A stretch of 64,000 nt of DNA from contig NKJC01000003.1 of assembly GCA_002256435.1 (NCBI GenBank), positions 248,001 through 312,000 of the forward strand, given 5' to 3'. Numbering within the stretch: the stretch's first letter is position 1; each line of letters begins with the position of its first letter. The notes below the pieces were generated by a model. That model was not told the DNA's origin and did no database searches. It was given only the letters and a program-made list of their open reading frames with translations. The translations under genes were made by a program, and so were the position numbers. This document shows positions 55,367 to 64,000 of the stretch, in pieces. The DNA comes from Chitinophagaceae bacterium BSSC1 (GTDB lineage: Bacteria; Bacteroidota; Bacteroidia; Chitinophagales; Chitinophagaceae).

Positions 55367-56296
55367 ATGAAAGTTACAGTAGTAGGTGCTGGTGCCGTAG
55401 GAGCAACCTGTGCCGACAACATCGCACGTGCCGCACTGGCACAAGAATTGGTGATTTTAGACATCAAAGAAGGCTTAGCAGAAGGCAAGGCACAAGACAT
55501 GATGCAGACAGCAGCCCTGCTGGGTTTTGACACCAGAATCAGTGGCAGCACTAATGACTATTCCAAAACTGCCAACTCAGACGTGGTAGTAATTACTTCA
55601 GGTATTCCTCGTAAGCCAGGTATGACTCGTGAAGACTTGATTGGTACCAATGCTGGTATTGTAAAAGGAGTAGCAGAAAATATTTTAAAATATTCACCCA
55701 ATGCCATCATCATTGTGATTAGTAATCCAATGGATACCATGACTTATTTGGCATTGAAATCAACAGGACTTCCTAAACACCGCATCATTGGTATGGGTGG
55801 TACTTTGGATAGTGCTCGCTTCAAATATCAACTGAGCCAACACTTAGACTGCAGCCCAGCTGATTTGAATGCTGTTGTAGTGGGTGGACACGGAGATACA
55901 ACCATGATTCCTTTGATCCGTCACGCCACTTGGAACAGTGCTCCTGTTACTAATTTCTTGACCAAAGAGCAACAGGATCAAATAGTTGCAGATACTATGG
56001 TGGGTGGAGCTACCCTAACCAAATTGATTGGAACCTCAGCTTGGTATGCACCAGGTGCAGCCGGAGCAGCACTAGTAGAAAGCATTTTGCGTGATGAGAA
56101 AAAACTCTTCACTTGCTGCGTTAGCCTAGAAGGCGAATATGGCCAAAGCGATATTTGCTTGGGTGTTCCTGTTGTCATTGGTAAAAATGGCTGGGAAAAA
56201 ATCTTGGATTTCAAATTGAATGAAGCAGAACAAGCAGCCTTTAACAAGAGCGCAGACGCTGTTAGAAACATGAATGAAGTGTTGAAGACTTTGTAA
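55367..56296 (+). CDS. mdh: Malate dehydrogenase
   Basis: NAD-dependent oxidation of malate to oxaloacetate in the citric acid cycle. The 309-residue protein has the Rossmann loop VVGAGAVGAT, the dinucleotide acid loop ILDIKEG, the substrate-binding GIPRKPGMTREDL (Arg pair) and catalytic His in VVGGHGDTTMIPL. The LDH-like MDH type, typical of Bacteroidota. Its own transcript ends in the strong terminator at 56317-56349. Confidence 0.96.
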   Translation: MKVTVVGAGAVGATCADNIARAALAQELVILDIKEGLAEGKAQDMMQTAALLGFDTRISGSTNDYSKTANSDVVVITSGIPRKPGMTREDLIGTNAGIVKGVAENILKYSPNAIIIVISNPMDTMTYLALKSTGLPKHRIIGMGGTLDSARFKYQLSQHLDCSPADLNAVVVGGHGDTTMIPLIRHATWNSAPVTNFLTKEQQDQIVADTMVGGATLTKLIGTSAWYAPGAAGAALVESILRDEKKLFTCCVSLEGEYGQSDICLGVPVVIGKNGWEKILDFKLNEAEQAAFNKSADAVRNMNEVLKTL

Positions 56297-56316
56297 TTGT
56301 TTCATATTTTTTTTCT

Positions 56317-56349
56317 AAGCCCCGATCAAAAGATCGGGGCTTTTTTTTT
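56317..56349 (+). terminator. Intrinsic terminator after mdh
   Basis: AAGCCCCGATC and GATCGGGGCTT (11-base perfect stem, AAAA loop) followed by nine T. It is 20 bases after the mdh stop. The following 56350-56553 has AT-rich leader sequence and the barrel gene promoter; no gene is seen. Confidence 0.9.
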
Positions 56350-56553
56350 ATTTTTCATCCCTTTATTTTAAAATTTTATTTTTTTTATTCCCACTCAGTT
56401 CTACTTTTTTTGACTTTTGAATTTTGTCTTTTTACTCAGATTAACTTTCATTAACACCACTTATCCTCTTCTTTGGCTGCTCCTCACTAAAGCTTACAAG
56501 TTTTGTAACCTTTCGCTGTCATCTTCGTACTAACCATACAAAAACTAACAAAG

Positions 56554-58977
56554 ATGATTAAGGAAATTGTGAGCATGGCAACTGCACTGATAATAACAGC
56601 AAGCAGTATTGCACAAACAAAAACAACGGTGAGCGGTACCGTACAAGACAATGGTAGCAAGGCTTTCAGCGGAGTAACCGTTGCTTTATTAAAACAAAAA
56701 GACAGCAGTTTGGTCAAGACAGCCATTACTGAAAACGACGGACGTTATGAGTTAAGCAGCTCCGTATCAGGCAATTACATTCTTTCTTACCAAGGACTGA
56801 ATACTGAAAAAAAGTTTAGCAATGCTTTCAAATTAGAAGAAGGAAAAGACATTCAACTACCAACCGTAGTATTAAATCTTAGCTCAAATAAATTAGCTGA
56901 CGTGACCGTGGTTTCTAAAAAACCCATGATTGAAATCAAGGCAGACAAAACCATTTTCAATATTGAGAATAGCATCAATGCTACAGGAAGCAATGCATTG
57001 GAACTCTTGCAAAAAAGTCCTGGTGTTCAAGTTGATAACAATGAGAACATTAAGATGAAGGGTAAGTCTGGTGTTAAAATCTACATTGACGGCAAAATGA
57101 GTCAGCTGAACGGTCAAGACCTTGCAGCTTATTTAAAAAGCATCAATAGTGCAGACATTGAAGCCATTGAAATGATCAGCAATCCAAGCGCCAAATATGA
57201 CGCAAGTGGTAATGCTGGTATTGTCAATATTCGTTTAAAGAAGAATAAAAAATATGGCACCAATGGTAGTGTGAATGCTGGCTTTGTACAAGGGATTACA
57301 CCCAAGGGCAATGCAGGTTTGAACCTCAACTATCGCGATAAGAAAATCAACCTCTTTAGCAATATCAGCGGCAATTTAGGTGCCTATGAAAATGGATTAG
57401 ACTTCTATAGGGAACAGCGTGATACCATTTATGACCAACACAGTGTCAATGTCAACAACAATCAGAACTTCAATATCAAGGCTGGTGCTGACCTATTTGT
57501 GAATCCCAAAAGCACATTTGGGGTCATGGTTACAGCCAATACCAGTGATGGTGAATGGACCAGCTCAGGAGAAACTGATGTCTACTATAAACCCACTGGA
57601 CAGTTTGTCAAAAAGCTGGTTGCCAAGAATAGTGTACCCATGAATAGAACCAATGTGAATGGGAATATCAACTATAGATTTGCAGACACCACTGGTAAAG
57701 AAATTAATTTTGACGCTGATTATGGTCAGTTTCGTGGCCGAGGCAATTCTTACCAGCCCAATAACTATTATGACAAAAATGGCAACTTATTGTATCAAAT
57801 AGCCAATAGAAACTATACTCCAACCGATATTGATATCCTCACTTCTAAAGTAGATGTGGAATTACCAAAATGGAAGGGCAAATTGGGTTATGGTGCCAAA
57901 TTTAGTTTGGTAAAAACCAAGAACAGTTTTGATTTTTATACAGACGTAAATGGAACTGTTACTAAAATAGCATCGCGCAGCAATAGCTTTAGTTATGATG
58001 AGAACGTGAATGCGGCTTATGTAAACTATCAACGCCAGTTTAATCCCAAATGGAGTTTCCAAGGTGGATTGCGTTTGGAACAAACCAATAGCAAAGGTGT
58101 ATTAACAAGGGCCGATGGACAAGTACAGGCAGACAATGAAGTCAAAAAGAATTATCTAGACTTCTTCCCTAGTGCAGCCATTACTTATACCATTAATCCT
58201 AAGCATACTTTGAACTTGACTTATAGCAGAAGAATTGATAGACCTTCTTACCAAGACTTGAATCCTTTTGAAAATAAGTTAGACGAGTTAACCTATGAAA
58301 AAGGTAATGCTTTTCTGCGTCCACAATACACAGACAATATAGAATTGGCACATACTTTCTTGTCTAAGATTACTACTACCCTAGGTTATAGTTATGTCAA
58401 AGACTTTACTACCCAAGCAACGGATACCATTGGTAACGCCACATTTGTACAACAGAAAAACCTGGCCGTTCAACAGATCTATAGTTTGACTGTGGGTTCT
58501 CCTTTAAACCTAGCTAAATGGTGGAGCGGCTATGCCAATATCTATTATAACTACCAAATTTTTGATGGTGAAATTGGCGCCAGCAAAGTGCATAATGAGA
58601 TCCCAACTTATGGTGCTTATATGCAAAACAGTTTCAAACTTGGCAAAGATTATTCTGCAGAATTGAGTGGCTGGTTTAGTGGCCCCAGTGTTTGGGGTGC
58701 TACCTGGATCACCAAGCCACAGGGTGGTGTTGACCTAGGTGTACAAAAATTATTTATGCAGAAAAAAGCCACCGTAAAATTGAGTGTGACCGATATTTTC
58801 CATACCAGTCCTTGGAAAGCTACCAGCAATTTTGGTGGTCTCTATATCAATGCTGGCGGTTATTGGGAAAGTCAAACCATTCGTTTGAATTTCACCTATC
58901 GCTTTGGAAGCAACCAAGTAACAGCTGCTAGACAAAGACAAACCGGTTTAGAATCAGAATCCAAAAGGATCAAATAA
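56554..58977 (+). CDS. Outer-membrane beta-barrel protein, TonB-receptor-like
   Basis: An 807-residue exported protein (signal ends near SSIAQ) with an N-terminal carboxypeptidase-like regulatory domain (about 25-110; GTVQDNGSKAFSGVTVALLKQKDSS), a plug-like domain (about 130-225; ELLQKSPGVQVDNNENIKMKGKSGVKIYIDGK, EMISNPSAKYDASGNAGIVNI) and a large C-terminal barrel (PSYQDLNPFENKLDEL is typical). These receptor-like proteins import or sense unknown ligands; no TonB box identified and no SusD partner beside it. Stands alone, ended by a terminator at 58996. Confidence 0.85.
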   Translation: MIKEIVSMATALIITASSIAQTKTTVSGTVQDNGSKAFSGVTVALLKQKDSSLVKTAITENDGRYELSSSVSGNYILSYQGLNTEKKFSNAFKLEEGKDIQLPTVVLNLSSNKLADVTVVSKKPMIEIKADKTIFNIENSINATGSNALELLQKSPGVQVDNNENIKMKGKSGVKIYIDGKMSQLNGQDLAAYLKSINSADIEAIEMISNPSAKYDASGNAGIVNIRLKKNKKYGTNGSVNAGFVQGITPKGNAGLNLNYRDKKINLFSNISGNLGAYENGLDFYREQRDTIYDQHSVNVNNNQNFNIKAGADLFVNPKSTFGVMVTANTSDGEWTSSGETDVYYKPTGQFVKKLVAKNSVPMNRTNVNGNINYRFADTTGKEINFDADYGQFRGRGNSYQPNNYYDKNGNLLYQIANRNYTPTDIDILTSKVDVELPKWKGKLGYGAKFSLVKTKNSFDFYTDVNGTVTKIASRSNSFSYDENVNAAYVNYQRQFNPKWSFQGGLRLEQTNSKGVLTRADGQVQADNEVKKNYLDFFPSAAITYTINPKHTLNLTYSRRIDRPSYQDLNPFENKLDELTYEKGNAFLRPQYTDNIELAHTFLSKITTTLGYSYVKDFTTQATDTIGNATFVQQKNLAVQQIYSLTVGSPLNLAKWWSGYANIYYNYQIFDGEIGASKVHNEIPTYGAYMQNSFKLGKDYSAELSGWFSGPSVWGATWITKPQGGVDLGVQKLFMQKKATVKLSVTDIFHTSPWKATSNFGGLYINAGGYWESQTIRLNFTYRFGSNQVTAARQRQTGLESESKRIK

Positions 58978-58995
58978 GATCCAATATCCCAAATT

Positions 58996-59030
58996 AAAAA
59001 GGCTGGCTCAAATATGAGTCAGCCTTTTTT
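58996..59030. terminator. Bidirectional intrinsic terminator, barrel gene / DUF4350-like gene
   Basis: AAAAAGGCTG and CAGCCTTTTTT arms with a GCTCA/TGAGT continuation around a short loop. Located between convergent genes (58977 and 59091), with A and T runs so that it can work on both strands. Confidence 0.85.
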
Positions 59031-59090
59031 ATTAAAGCAATTCAATCAACTTATGAAGATGAATGTTACTTTAAGAATTTTCTTTTATCC

Positions 59091-59879
59091 TTATTTACTC
59101 ATCAAGAGGTTCACCAAATTTCTAGCGGCTTTACCGTTTTCAAAATCAGCAGGCAGGTAAAAATGTTCAATGTATTCATTGTATAACCATGGGTCTCCAA
59201 TCACCAATACATAACCCTTACCATATTTGGCTTCTGCAATCAGGGTCTGCCCATTTTCCATAAGAATGGCTTTGGCAGGACCTTCTAGCGTAATAGGTGC
59301 TACTTCTTTTAAGAATACTTTGGATACACCCGCAAATAAGGCATGATTGGGTAAGTTAATAGATGCACAACTATTAAAATTTCTGGGCTTTCCTTTTTCT
59401 GATAATTCAGGATGCAGGGTCTCGTGTGTAAACTGCATACCAAAATATTGAGTAAGTAGACCAATGCTATCTAGTTCTGCATTCTTATAGTTATTGGCCA
59501 TGAGCAAGAATACCCCACCCTGTTTTACCCAGGCAGCAATACTGGCAGCAGTAGTTGCATCCATGTATTTGGGATTAGCAGATTCATCCTTGGTATCAGG
59601 ATCTACCATGATAAAAATATCAGCATTTTTTAAAGACTGCTTGTCTGGTTTTGTGGTGAGCGTTGAAAGCACGGCACCTTTGGCTTTAAACAGATCACCA
59701 AACTGCGAGAACCCACTGATGGCCGTATCGGCCCAGAGATAGTGAAAGGGCAACCCCGTTTTGGCATTGGTTTCATTGTTGTAATAATTGTCTAGTACAA
59801 CGCGCTTTTGAGCGGCGCCTGTAATTGCGTAGACAAGGCTTGTCACACTTAAAATGGTTCCTAATAAATACTTGTTCAT
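59091..59879 (-). CDS. DUF4350-like protein, single-domain, in glycan cluster
   Basis: A 262-residue exported protein (signal ends near TGAAQK). Its sequence (FHYLWADTAISGFSQFG, IMVDPDTKDE, AAWVKQGGVFLLMANNYKNAELD, AKYGKGYVLVIGDPWLYNEYI) resembles the C-terminal domain that I know fused to GH105 rhamnogalacturonyl hydrolases in other Bacteroidota (class I amidotransferase-like DUF4350). Here it is a stand-alone gene next to GH97 and GH29, 30 bases after GH97. No glutaminase Cys is seen, so it is probably a binding or structural protein. Function unknown. Confidence 0.65.
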   Translation of the reverse strand: MNKYLLGTILSVTSLVYAITGAAQKRVVLDNYYNNETNAKTGLPFHYLWADTAISGFSQFGDLFKAKGAVLSTLTTKPDKQSLKNADIFIMVDPDTKDESANPKYMDATTAASIAAWVKQGGVFLLMANNYKNAELDSIGLLTQYFGMQFTHETLHPELSEKGKPRNFNSCASINLPNHALFAGVSKVFLKEVAPITLEGPAKAILMENGQTLIAEAKYGKGYVLVIGDPWLYNEYIEHFYLPADFENGKAARNLVNLLMSK

Positions 59880-59909
59880 GGGTTTAATTTGGATGCTATA
59901 TGAGATGAA

Positions 59910-61823
59910 TTATTTTTTTTGAATAGGTACAAGTTCAATGGCTTGTCCACCTGAAGCTACTAAACTTAGGTGCAAAATAGTTTTGTTATTGACTTTCATT
60001 TTCTTGATGGCAACATGGGTACGAATACTGGCAGTAGCATCATCACTATAAATAGTAGCTTCATACTCCTGACCGCTTTGCAAAAAGTCTAGAGACAGAT
60101 CTAAGTTCCTAGCATCACTATTGGTGATAGCGCCTACAAACCATTTATTACCCGATTTTCTAGCCATGGCAATATATTCACCAATAGTTCCCTTTAGTAC
60201 CTTGCTATCATCCCAAACGGTGGGTATATGATCCCAGAATGTTAACTCTGGCTCATCCTGTGAATCAGAAGGTTTGTCATACCAATACATATGTTGTAAG
60301 GGACTATAAAAAATAGCGGCCAGTGCTAATTGATGCGCTGCCGTTGTTTTGATAAACTTATTTCTAGGAACACCATTTTCAATAGCACCCGTTTGTTTAA
60401 AATCTTGTCTATAATAACAGAAAGTATAATCGGCTGCCCCTGCAATAAAACGCGTAAATGGCAAAATGGTATTATGCGTAGCCGTTGGAAAACCTTCATT
60501 ACCCAGAATCCCTTCTTGGGTCATCAGATTGGGATAGGTTCTACTAAAGCCTGTTGGGCGATACTCATCATGAATGTCTACCATCAATTCATACTTGGCG
60601 CATTTACGCACCGCTTCGTGCATCCAGGTAGTCCACCTAAAAGAACCCACGTGTACAAATCCAAATTTCACACCAGCCACACCCCATGCATGAAAAATGG
60701 GTAAGATGCTATCTAATTGTTTGGCCAATGCCCGTTGGTTTACATAAAGAATTACCCCAATGCCTTTTGATTTACCATAAGCAATCACTGCTTGCAAATC
60801 CAATGCATTCACTGGATTTCTCTTTGGGTCTACACTAACCCTGCTTGCATTGGAAGAATCATGGTATTCATAACCATACCAACCTGCGTCAAATAAAATA
60901 TACTGTAATTGGTGTTTGCTGGCGAAATCTATGGCTGTTCTAGCACCGTTAGTAGATAGTGTCACTTCTCTAAAAACCTTACCAGGCTTAATCCAACTGC
61001 TATTAGCAATTTGATTGGGTGGATTTAAGTTTTGAATCAGGTCGTTGTTTTCTAATAATGCTCCAGCCGATTCTGCCACCATGATCCATCGCCATGGACT
61101 GGCAAAGGGCGCAATCTCTTCTACATTGTCATATAGTACACCGATAATGGTATTGGGCTTCTCAGCAATGGCTTTGAATTTGGTTCTGGAATAATTCACC
61201 ATTTCTGCTTCACCCAAGCATGCAAATAGTCCATTACTTAATTGCAACGTCAAGGGTCTTTCTGATTCAACAAGCATTTTGTTTAGATCCATCAATTGGT
61301 ATTCCTGCTGGGCAAAAGAAGTATACCATGCTTTGGTGGAATCCGGAAAACGATACTCTGTTGACTCACCCGTAATTTTAATCAAGGGTCCACCATTTTC
61401 TAGTTCAGGAATCAAGTACTTAAAAGCCATTCCCTGATTATATACCCTGACAAGAATTTTTAATTGTTTGTTCTTATTGTCTGTTTTGTTTAAATAAAAA
61501 ACCGACTCATTAAATTGGTCTTTCACTTTTGAACGCTCGCCATAAATGGGTTGCCAAACCGTGTCTACTGAGCTTGCTGTAATGGTTTTAATCACTAGGT
61601 TTTGATCCCAATTATCTCCATTTACTTTAATACCAAACTTAGATTCCAATACAATGGGCTGTTGTAAATAAGATAATTGATAGGTCAATCCCTTCTCTTG
61701 ATTGAGGGCTATAGTTACTGCCAACTTACCATCAGGAGATTGTATTTGGTAGGGTTTGATTTGCGCAAAAATGTTTGCAGCAAATAAAATCAAATAGAAA
61801 AATAGGCTGAATTTTTTCTTCAT
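59910..61823 (-). CDS. Glycoside hydrolase GH97
   Basis: A 637-residue exported TIM-barrel enzyme (signal ends near NIFAQ) of GH97, which acts on alpha-glucosides or alpha-galactosides. Calcium-linked and catalytic motifs: IHDEYRPTGFSRTYPNLMTQEG (Asp419-Glu420), FDAGWYG and WGVAGVKFGF. In retaining GH97 alpha-galactosidases the nucleophile Asp lies in VKVDF; here it is Gly388 in VKFGF, as in inverting or other subgroups. The inverting mechanism and alpha-glucosidase activity are not proven. ATG 61823 used (a TTG three codons earlier is unlikely). 30 bases after GH29. Confidence 0.85.
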   Translation of the reverse strand: MKKKFSLFFYLILFAANIFAQIKPYQIQSPDGKLAVTIALNQEKGLTYQLSYLQQPIVLESKFGIKVNGDNWDQNLVIKTITASSVDTVWQPIYGERSKVKDQFNESVFYLNKTDNKNKQLKILVRVYNQGMAFKYLIPELENGGPLIKITGESTEYRFPDSTKAWYTSFAQQEYQLMDLNKMLVESERPLTLQLSNGLFACLGEAEMVNYSRTKFKAIAEKPNTIIGVLYDNVEEIAPFASPWRWIMVAESAGALLENNDLIQNLNPPNQIANSSWIKPGKVFREVTLSTNGARTAIDFASKHQLQYILFDAGWYGYEYHDSSNASRVSVDPKRNPVNALDLQAVIAYGKSKGIGVILYVNQRALAKQLDSILPIFHAWGVAGVKFGFVHVGSFRWTTWMHEAVRKCAKYELMVDIHDEYRPTGFSRTYPNLMTQEGILGNEGFPTATHNTILPFTRFIAGAADYTFCYYRQDFKQTGAIENGVPRNKFIKTTAAHQLALAAIFYSPLQHMYWYDKPSDSQDEPELTFWDHIPTVWDDSKVLKGTIGEYIAMARKSGNKWFVGAITNSDARNLDLSLDFLQSGQEYEATIYSDDATASIRTHVAIKKMKVNNKTILHLSLVASGGQAIELVPIQKK

Positions 61824-61861
61824 AGCAAACAATCATTCATTATTCAACTGTATCAAATCAA

Positions 61862-63250
61862 CTACTGTGCCCCATCAATTTTAGACTTGTTGATTTTTGT
61901 ATCAGTCAAGCTTTTGAATTGCACAGCAGACATTTTAATCACCACGGGATTGGGCCATTTGTTATTGGTATACAATCTATGACCATTGACTGCACTAATT
62001 AAAAAACCTGCATTGGTATCTTGAAAACGCAAACCAGCATCAAAGCCTTCTTTGTATTCCAATAACTGACTATCATAACCCAGAATGGAAACCTTGGTGT
62101 TTGGGGTTGGTTTAATTTGTCTGAATACAAGCTCTTTTCTATCGCCGTAAGGCCATTGGGTTCCACCAGGTACAAATGCAAAAACGGTATTGCTGTCCTT
62201 GGCTGAACGGGTATACCAAATGGGACCCTCTTTGGTAATAGCAAATGGTCTCACTGTATGCACACTTTCTTCATTTACAAAATTCCACAAAGCCAATTCA
62301 CGCAACAATGCTTCCTGTTCTATTTGAATTTCTCCATTGGGTTTTGGCCCAACATTTAACAACAGATTGCCACCTTTTGCTCTAGTTTCAATGAGCATAT
62401 TGATCATCTCTGTTCCTGTTTTTTGCGGATCATTGGTGGGTTTGTATTGCCAGTCTGTTCCCATGGTAAAACAGGCTTCCCAAGGACCCGGAATGGGTTT
62501 GTCTGGCAGGTTCTGTTCCTGTGTTTTCATCTGCCCCCTAGTGACCACAATTTCTGGCTGTAATTGCCAAGCATATTCTTTTAAACCTTCGGCTGGTCCA
62601 TCTAAAAATAAAAGGTCAATCTTACCATAATTGGTCAGTAATTCTTTTAATTGGGCTTTATCCAAATCCATCAAACCCTTTTTATTGGCGGGATAATGCA
62701 TGGGATGCTGGGTTCTACCAATAGGAATTTTCTGTTCATACAAATAATGAAAATCTTCTGGAGAAAAATAAAATCCAATGGCAATCCCCTGTTTTCTAAA
62801 TGCGTCTACAATGGCTTTGGTAATATCTTTTCCAAAAGGTGTTTGCGCAATACTGAACTCAGTTGTTTTAGTAGGCCACATGCAAAACCCACTATGGTGT
62901 TTGGTGGTAAAGACCATGTATTTCATCCCCGCCAATTTGGCTAAGGAAGCCCATTCATCCGGCTCAAACTTTTTGGGATTAAATATTGCAGGCAATTCTT
63001 TAAAATATTTCTGCGCATATTCTGGAGAAGCACCAGCCAAAGAATGACTAATTACGCTTCCTAATGAAACATCTACACCCCAGTGGATGAACATGCCAAA
63101 GCCCATATCTTGAAACCATTGCTCGCGCGATGCAATATTAGCGTTCTGTGTTTGCTGTGCTTGTGCTTGAAATAGGGAAATACTCATTGCAATCATGAGC
63201 ATCCATTTCCTAGTCTTCTTTAAAAACAAAATTTTAAAATGATGATTCAT
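61862..63250 (-). CDS. Alpha-L-fucosidase, GH29
   Basis: Retaining exo-fucosidase, 462 residues, exported (signal ends near QAQAQQ). GH29 motifs: GFGMFIHWGVD, TTKHHSGFCMWPT, GFYFSPEDFHY and the nucleophile in DLLFLDGPAEG (Asp217), followed by RGGNLLLNVGP-like KGGNLLLNVGPKPNG. Releases fucose from plant glycans such as xyloglucan or RG-II side chains. The stop of the FAH-family gene at 63252 is one base away, so the two are in one operon with GH97. Confidence 0.94.
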   Translation of the reverse strand: MNHHFKILFLKKTRKWMLMIAMSISLFQAQAQQTQNANIASREQWFQDMGFGMFIHWGVDVSLGSVISHSLAGASPEYAQKYFKELPAIFNPKKFEPDEWASLAKLAGMKYMVFTTKHHSGFCMWPTKTTEFSIAQTPFGKDITKAIVDAFRKQGIAIGFYFSPEDFHYLYEQKIPIGRTQHPMHYPANKKGLMDLDKAQLKELLTNYGKIDLLFLDGPAEGLKEYAWQLQPEIVVTRGQMKTQEQNLPDKPIPGPWEACFTMGTDWQYKPTNDPQKTGTEMINMLIETRAKGGNLLLNVGPKPNGEIQIEQEALLRELALWNFVNEESVHTVRPFAITKEGPIWYTRSAKDSNTVFAFVPGGTQWPYGDRKELVFRQIKPTPNTKVSILGYDSQLLEYKEGFDAGLRFQDTNAGFLISAVNGHRLYTNNKWPNPVVIKMSAVQFKSLTDTKINKSKIDGAQ

Positions 63251-63251
63251 G

Positions 63252-64000
63252 TTAATTGGCTTTTAGTGTAACCGTATTGGTTAGGGTTCCAATTCCTTCA
63301 ATGCTTATAGAAACAAGATCATGTTCTGCTAAGGTGAATTCATTGGGTGGCACCAAACAGGTTCCTGTCATCAGAAATACCCCATGCGGAAAACTCATTT
63401 CTCTAAACAGATACCCAATCAATTCAGTATGACTTCTTTTCATCTGATTGATATTGATTTGTCCAGCAAATACTTCCTCACCCTTTCTACTGATGCGCAT
63501 GCTAATGGCTGTATTGGCATCAATAGGAGTTGCTGGAACATACAAACAAGGACCAATAGCCGCGGAATGGTCATAACATTTTGCTTGAGGCAAATACAAT
63601 GGATTCTCCCCTTCTATATCTCTTGAACTCATATCATTTCCAATGGTATAAGCCACAATATTTCCATTGCTATTGGCGTAAAGGGTAAGTTCTGGTTCTG
63701 GCACATTCCATTTAGCATCTCTGCGTATGCGCACTTGACCTCCTTCACCCACAGCCCTTGCAGCTGTTGACTTAAAAAAGATTTCCGGTCTTTCGGCTTC
63801 ATATACTTTGGCATAAAAATCGGCCGCGCCACTGTCTTTGGCTTCTTCCATTCTGGCTTCTCTGCTTCGCAAATAAGTTACCCCAGCAGCCCAAATTTCT
63901 TGAGACTGAATAGGCGGAAGACTATCTGTTGGAATTAGGTCAACAGCTTTCGCATGTAAAGAGCCAATCAATCCCAATAAAAAATCATAGAGCCCATCTC
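63252..64000 (-). CDS. Fumarylacetoacetate hydrolase family protein, 5' part outside window
   Basis: At least 249 residues; the reading frame stays open to base 64000, so the start lies outside. Metal-binding Glu pair in [12 protein letters not shown] and the Asp in [11 protein letters not shown] match the FAH fold, and [13 protein letters not shown] is typical of 2-keto-3-deoxy-sugar acid dehydratase/hydrolase relatives. By its position next to fucosidase GH29, a role in the oxidative degradation of fucose or a pentose (2-keto-3-deoxy acid) is a reasonable guess. TTG at 63977 is an internal codon, not the start. Confidence 0.8.
   Translation of the reverse strand, partial: DGLYDFLLGLIGSLHAKAVDLIPTDSLPPIQSQEIWAAGVTYLRSREARMEEAKDSGAADFYAKVYEAERPEIFFKSTAARAVGEGGQVRIRRDAKWNVPEPELTLYANSNGNIVAYTIGNDMSSRDIEGENPLYLPQAKCYDHSAAIGPCLYVPATPIDANTAISMRISRKGEEVFAGQININQMKRSHTELIGYLFREMSFPHGVFLMTGTCLVPPNEFTLAEHDLVSISIEGIGTLTNTVTLKAN

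Noticed and set aside
56554..58977. SusC of a Sus-type pair
   Set aside because: Length (807) and plug/barrel motifs fit the smaller outer-membrane barrel family, and there is no SusD gene adjacent.
61824..61832. TTG start for GH97 three codons upstream
   Set aside because: The ATG at 61823 yields a normal signal peptide; nothing supports the extension.

Overview
The window is a chromosomal segment of a Bacteroidota bacterium, most probably of the Chitinophagaceae type. Reasons: AT-rich genes with weak or absent Shine-Dalgarno sequences, promoter elements of the TAnnTTTG type, a 1102-residue SecA, a Nudix-type arabinose regulator next to araB, secreted glycosidases ending their signal peptides in AQ, and an OmpA/TonB-like barrel with a carboxypeptidase-like regulatory domain. 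No tRNA, rRNA, CRISPR array, transposase or prophage gene is visible, and no gene-free stretch exceeds about 260 bases.

Layout. (1) 1-2156, minus strand: assimilatory sulfate reduction, cysH-cysD-cysN (cysN runs off the left edge), with a well formed promoter flanked by two operator-like palindromes at 2260-2345. (2) 2391-22021, minus strand: nine secreted enzymes for rhamnogalacturonan I (pectin) and its arabinan/galactan side chains: GH106, a DUF4450-like giant protein, GH51, a GH43-GH28 fusion, PL11 lyase, CE12 esterase, GH2, an unassigned (alpha/alpha)6 glycosidase and GH105. (3) 22137-24470, minus: galM (as lipoprotein) and galK for released galactose. (4) 24702-31111, plus: araR (Nudix regulator), araB, araD, araA and a sodium/solute symporter, for released arabinose. 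(5) 31194-37211, minus: a second GH51, a HAD hydrolase, a serine-less alpha/beta hydrolase and GH95. (6) 37306-49874, minus: housekeeping and cell envelope genes (MBL/beta-CASP protein, DUF4442, a membrane-anchored papain-like protease, mlaE, maeB, M20 peptidase, SPOR protein, deoC, secA). (7) 50085-58977, plus: atpG, scpB, lysA, mlaF, a thioredoxin-like protein, mdh and an outer-membrane barrel protein. (8) 59091-64000, minus: a second glycan cluster with a DUF4350-like protein, GH97, GH29 and a fumarylacetoacetase-family protein cut by the right edge.

How it fits together: extracytoplasmic enzymes remove acetyl groups, cleave the RG-I backbone and strip arabinose, galactose, rhamnose and fucose/L-galactose. 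Galactose is converted by GalM/GalK, and arabinose enters by the symporter and goes through AraA-AraB-AraD to xylulose 5-phosphate. A shared palindrome (GTGTnAAnTTnACAC-like) in front of araR, araB and the first GH51 gene suggests that AraR ties side-chain removal to arabinose catabolism. There is no SusC/SusD pair, no hybrid two-component or ECF/anti-sigma regulator and no rhamnose or galacturonate catabolic gene in the window, so the pectin system is either incomplete here or dispersed. The clearest oddities are the fusion and substituted-active-site enzymes (GH43-GH28 without the GHG histidine, alpha/beta hydrolase with Val in the nucleophile position, HAD protein with DxN, GH97 with Gly in the nucleophile position), the split Mla transporter, and two stretches of the same heptanucleotide tandem repeat.
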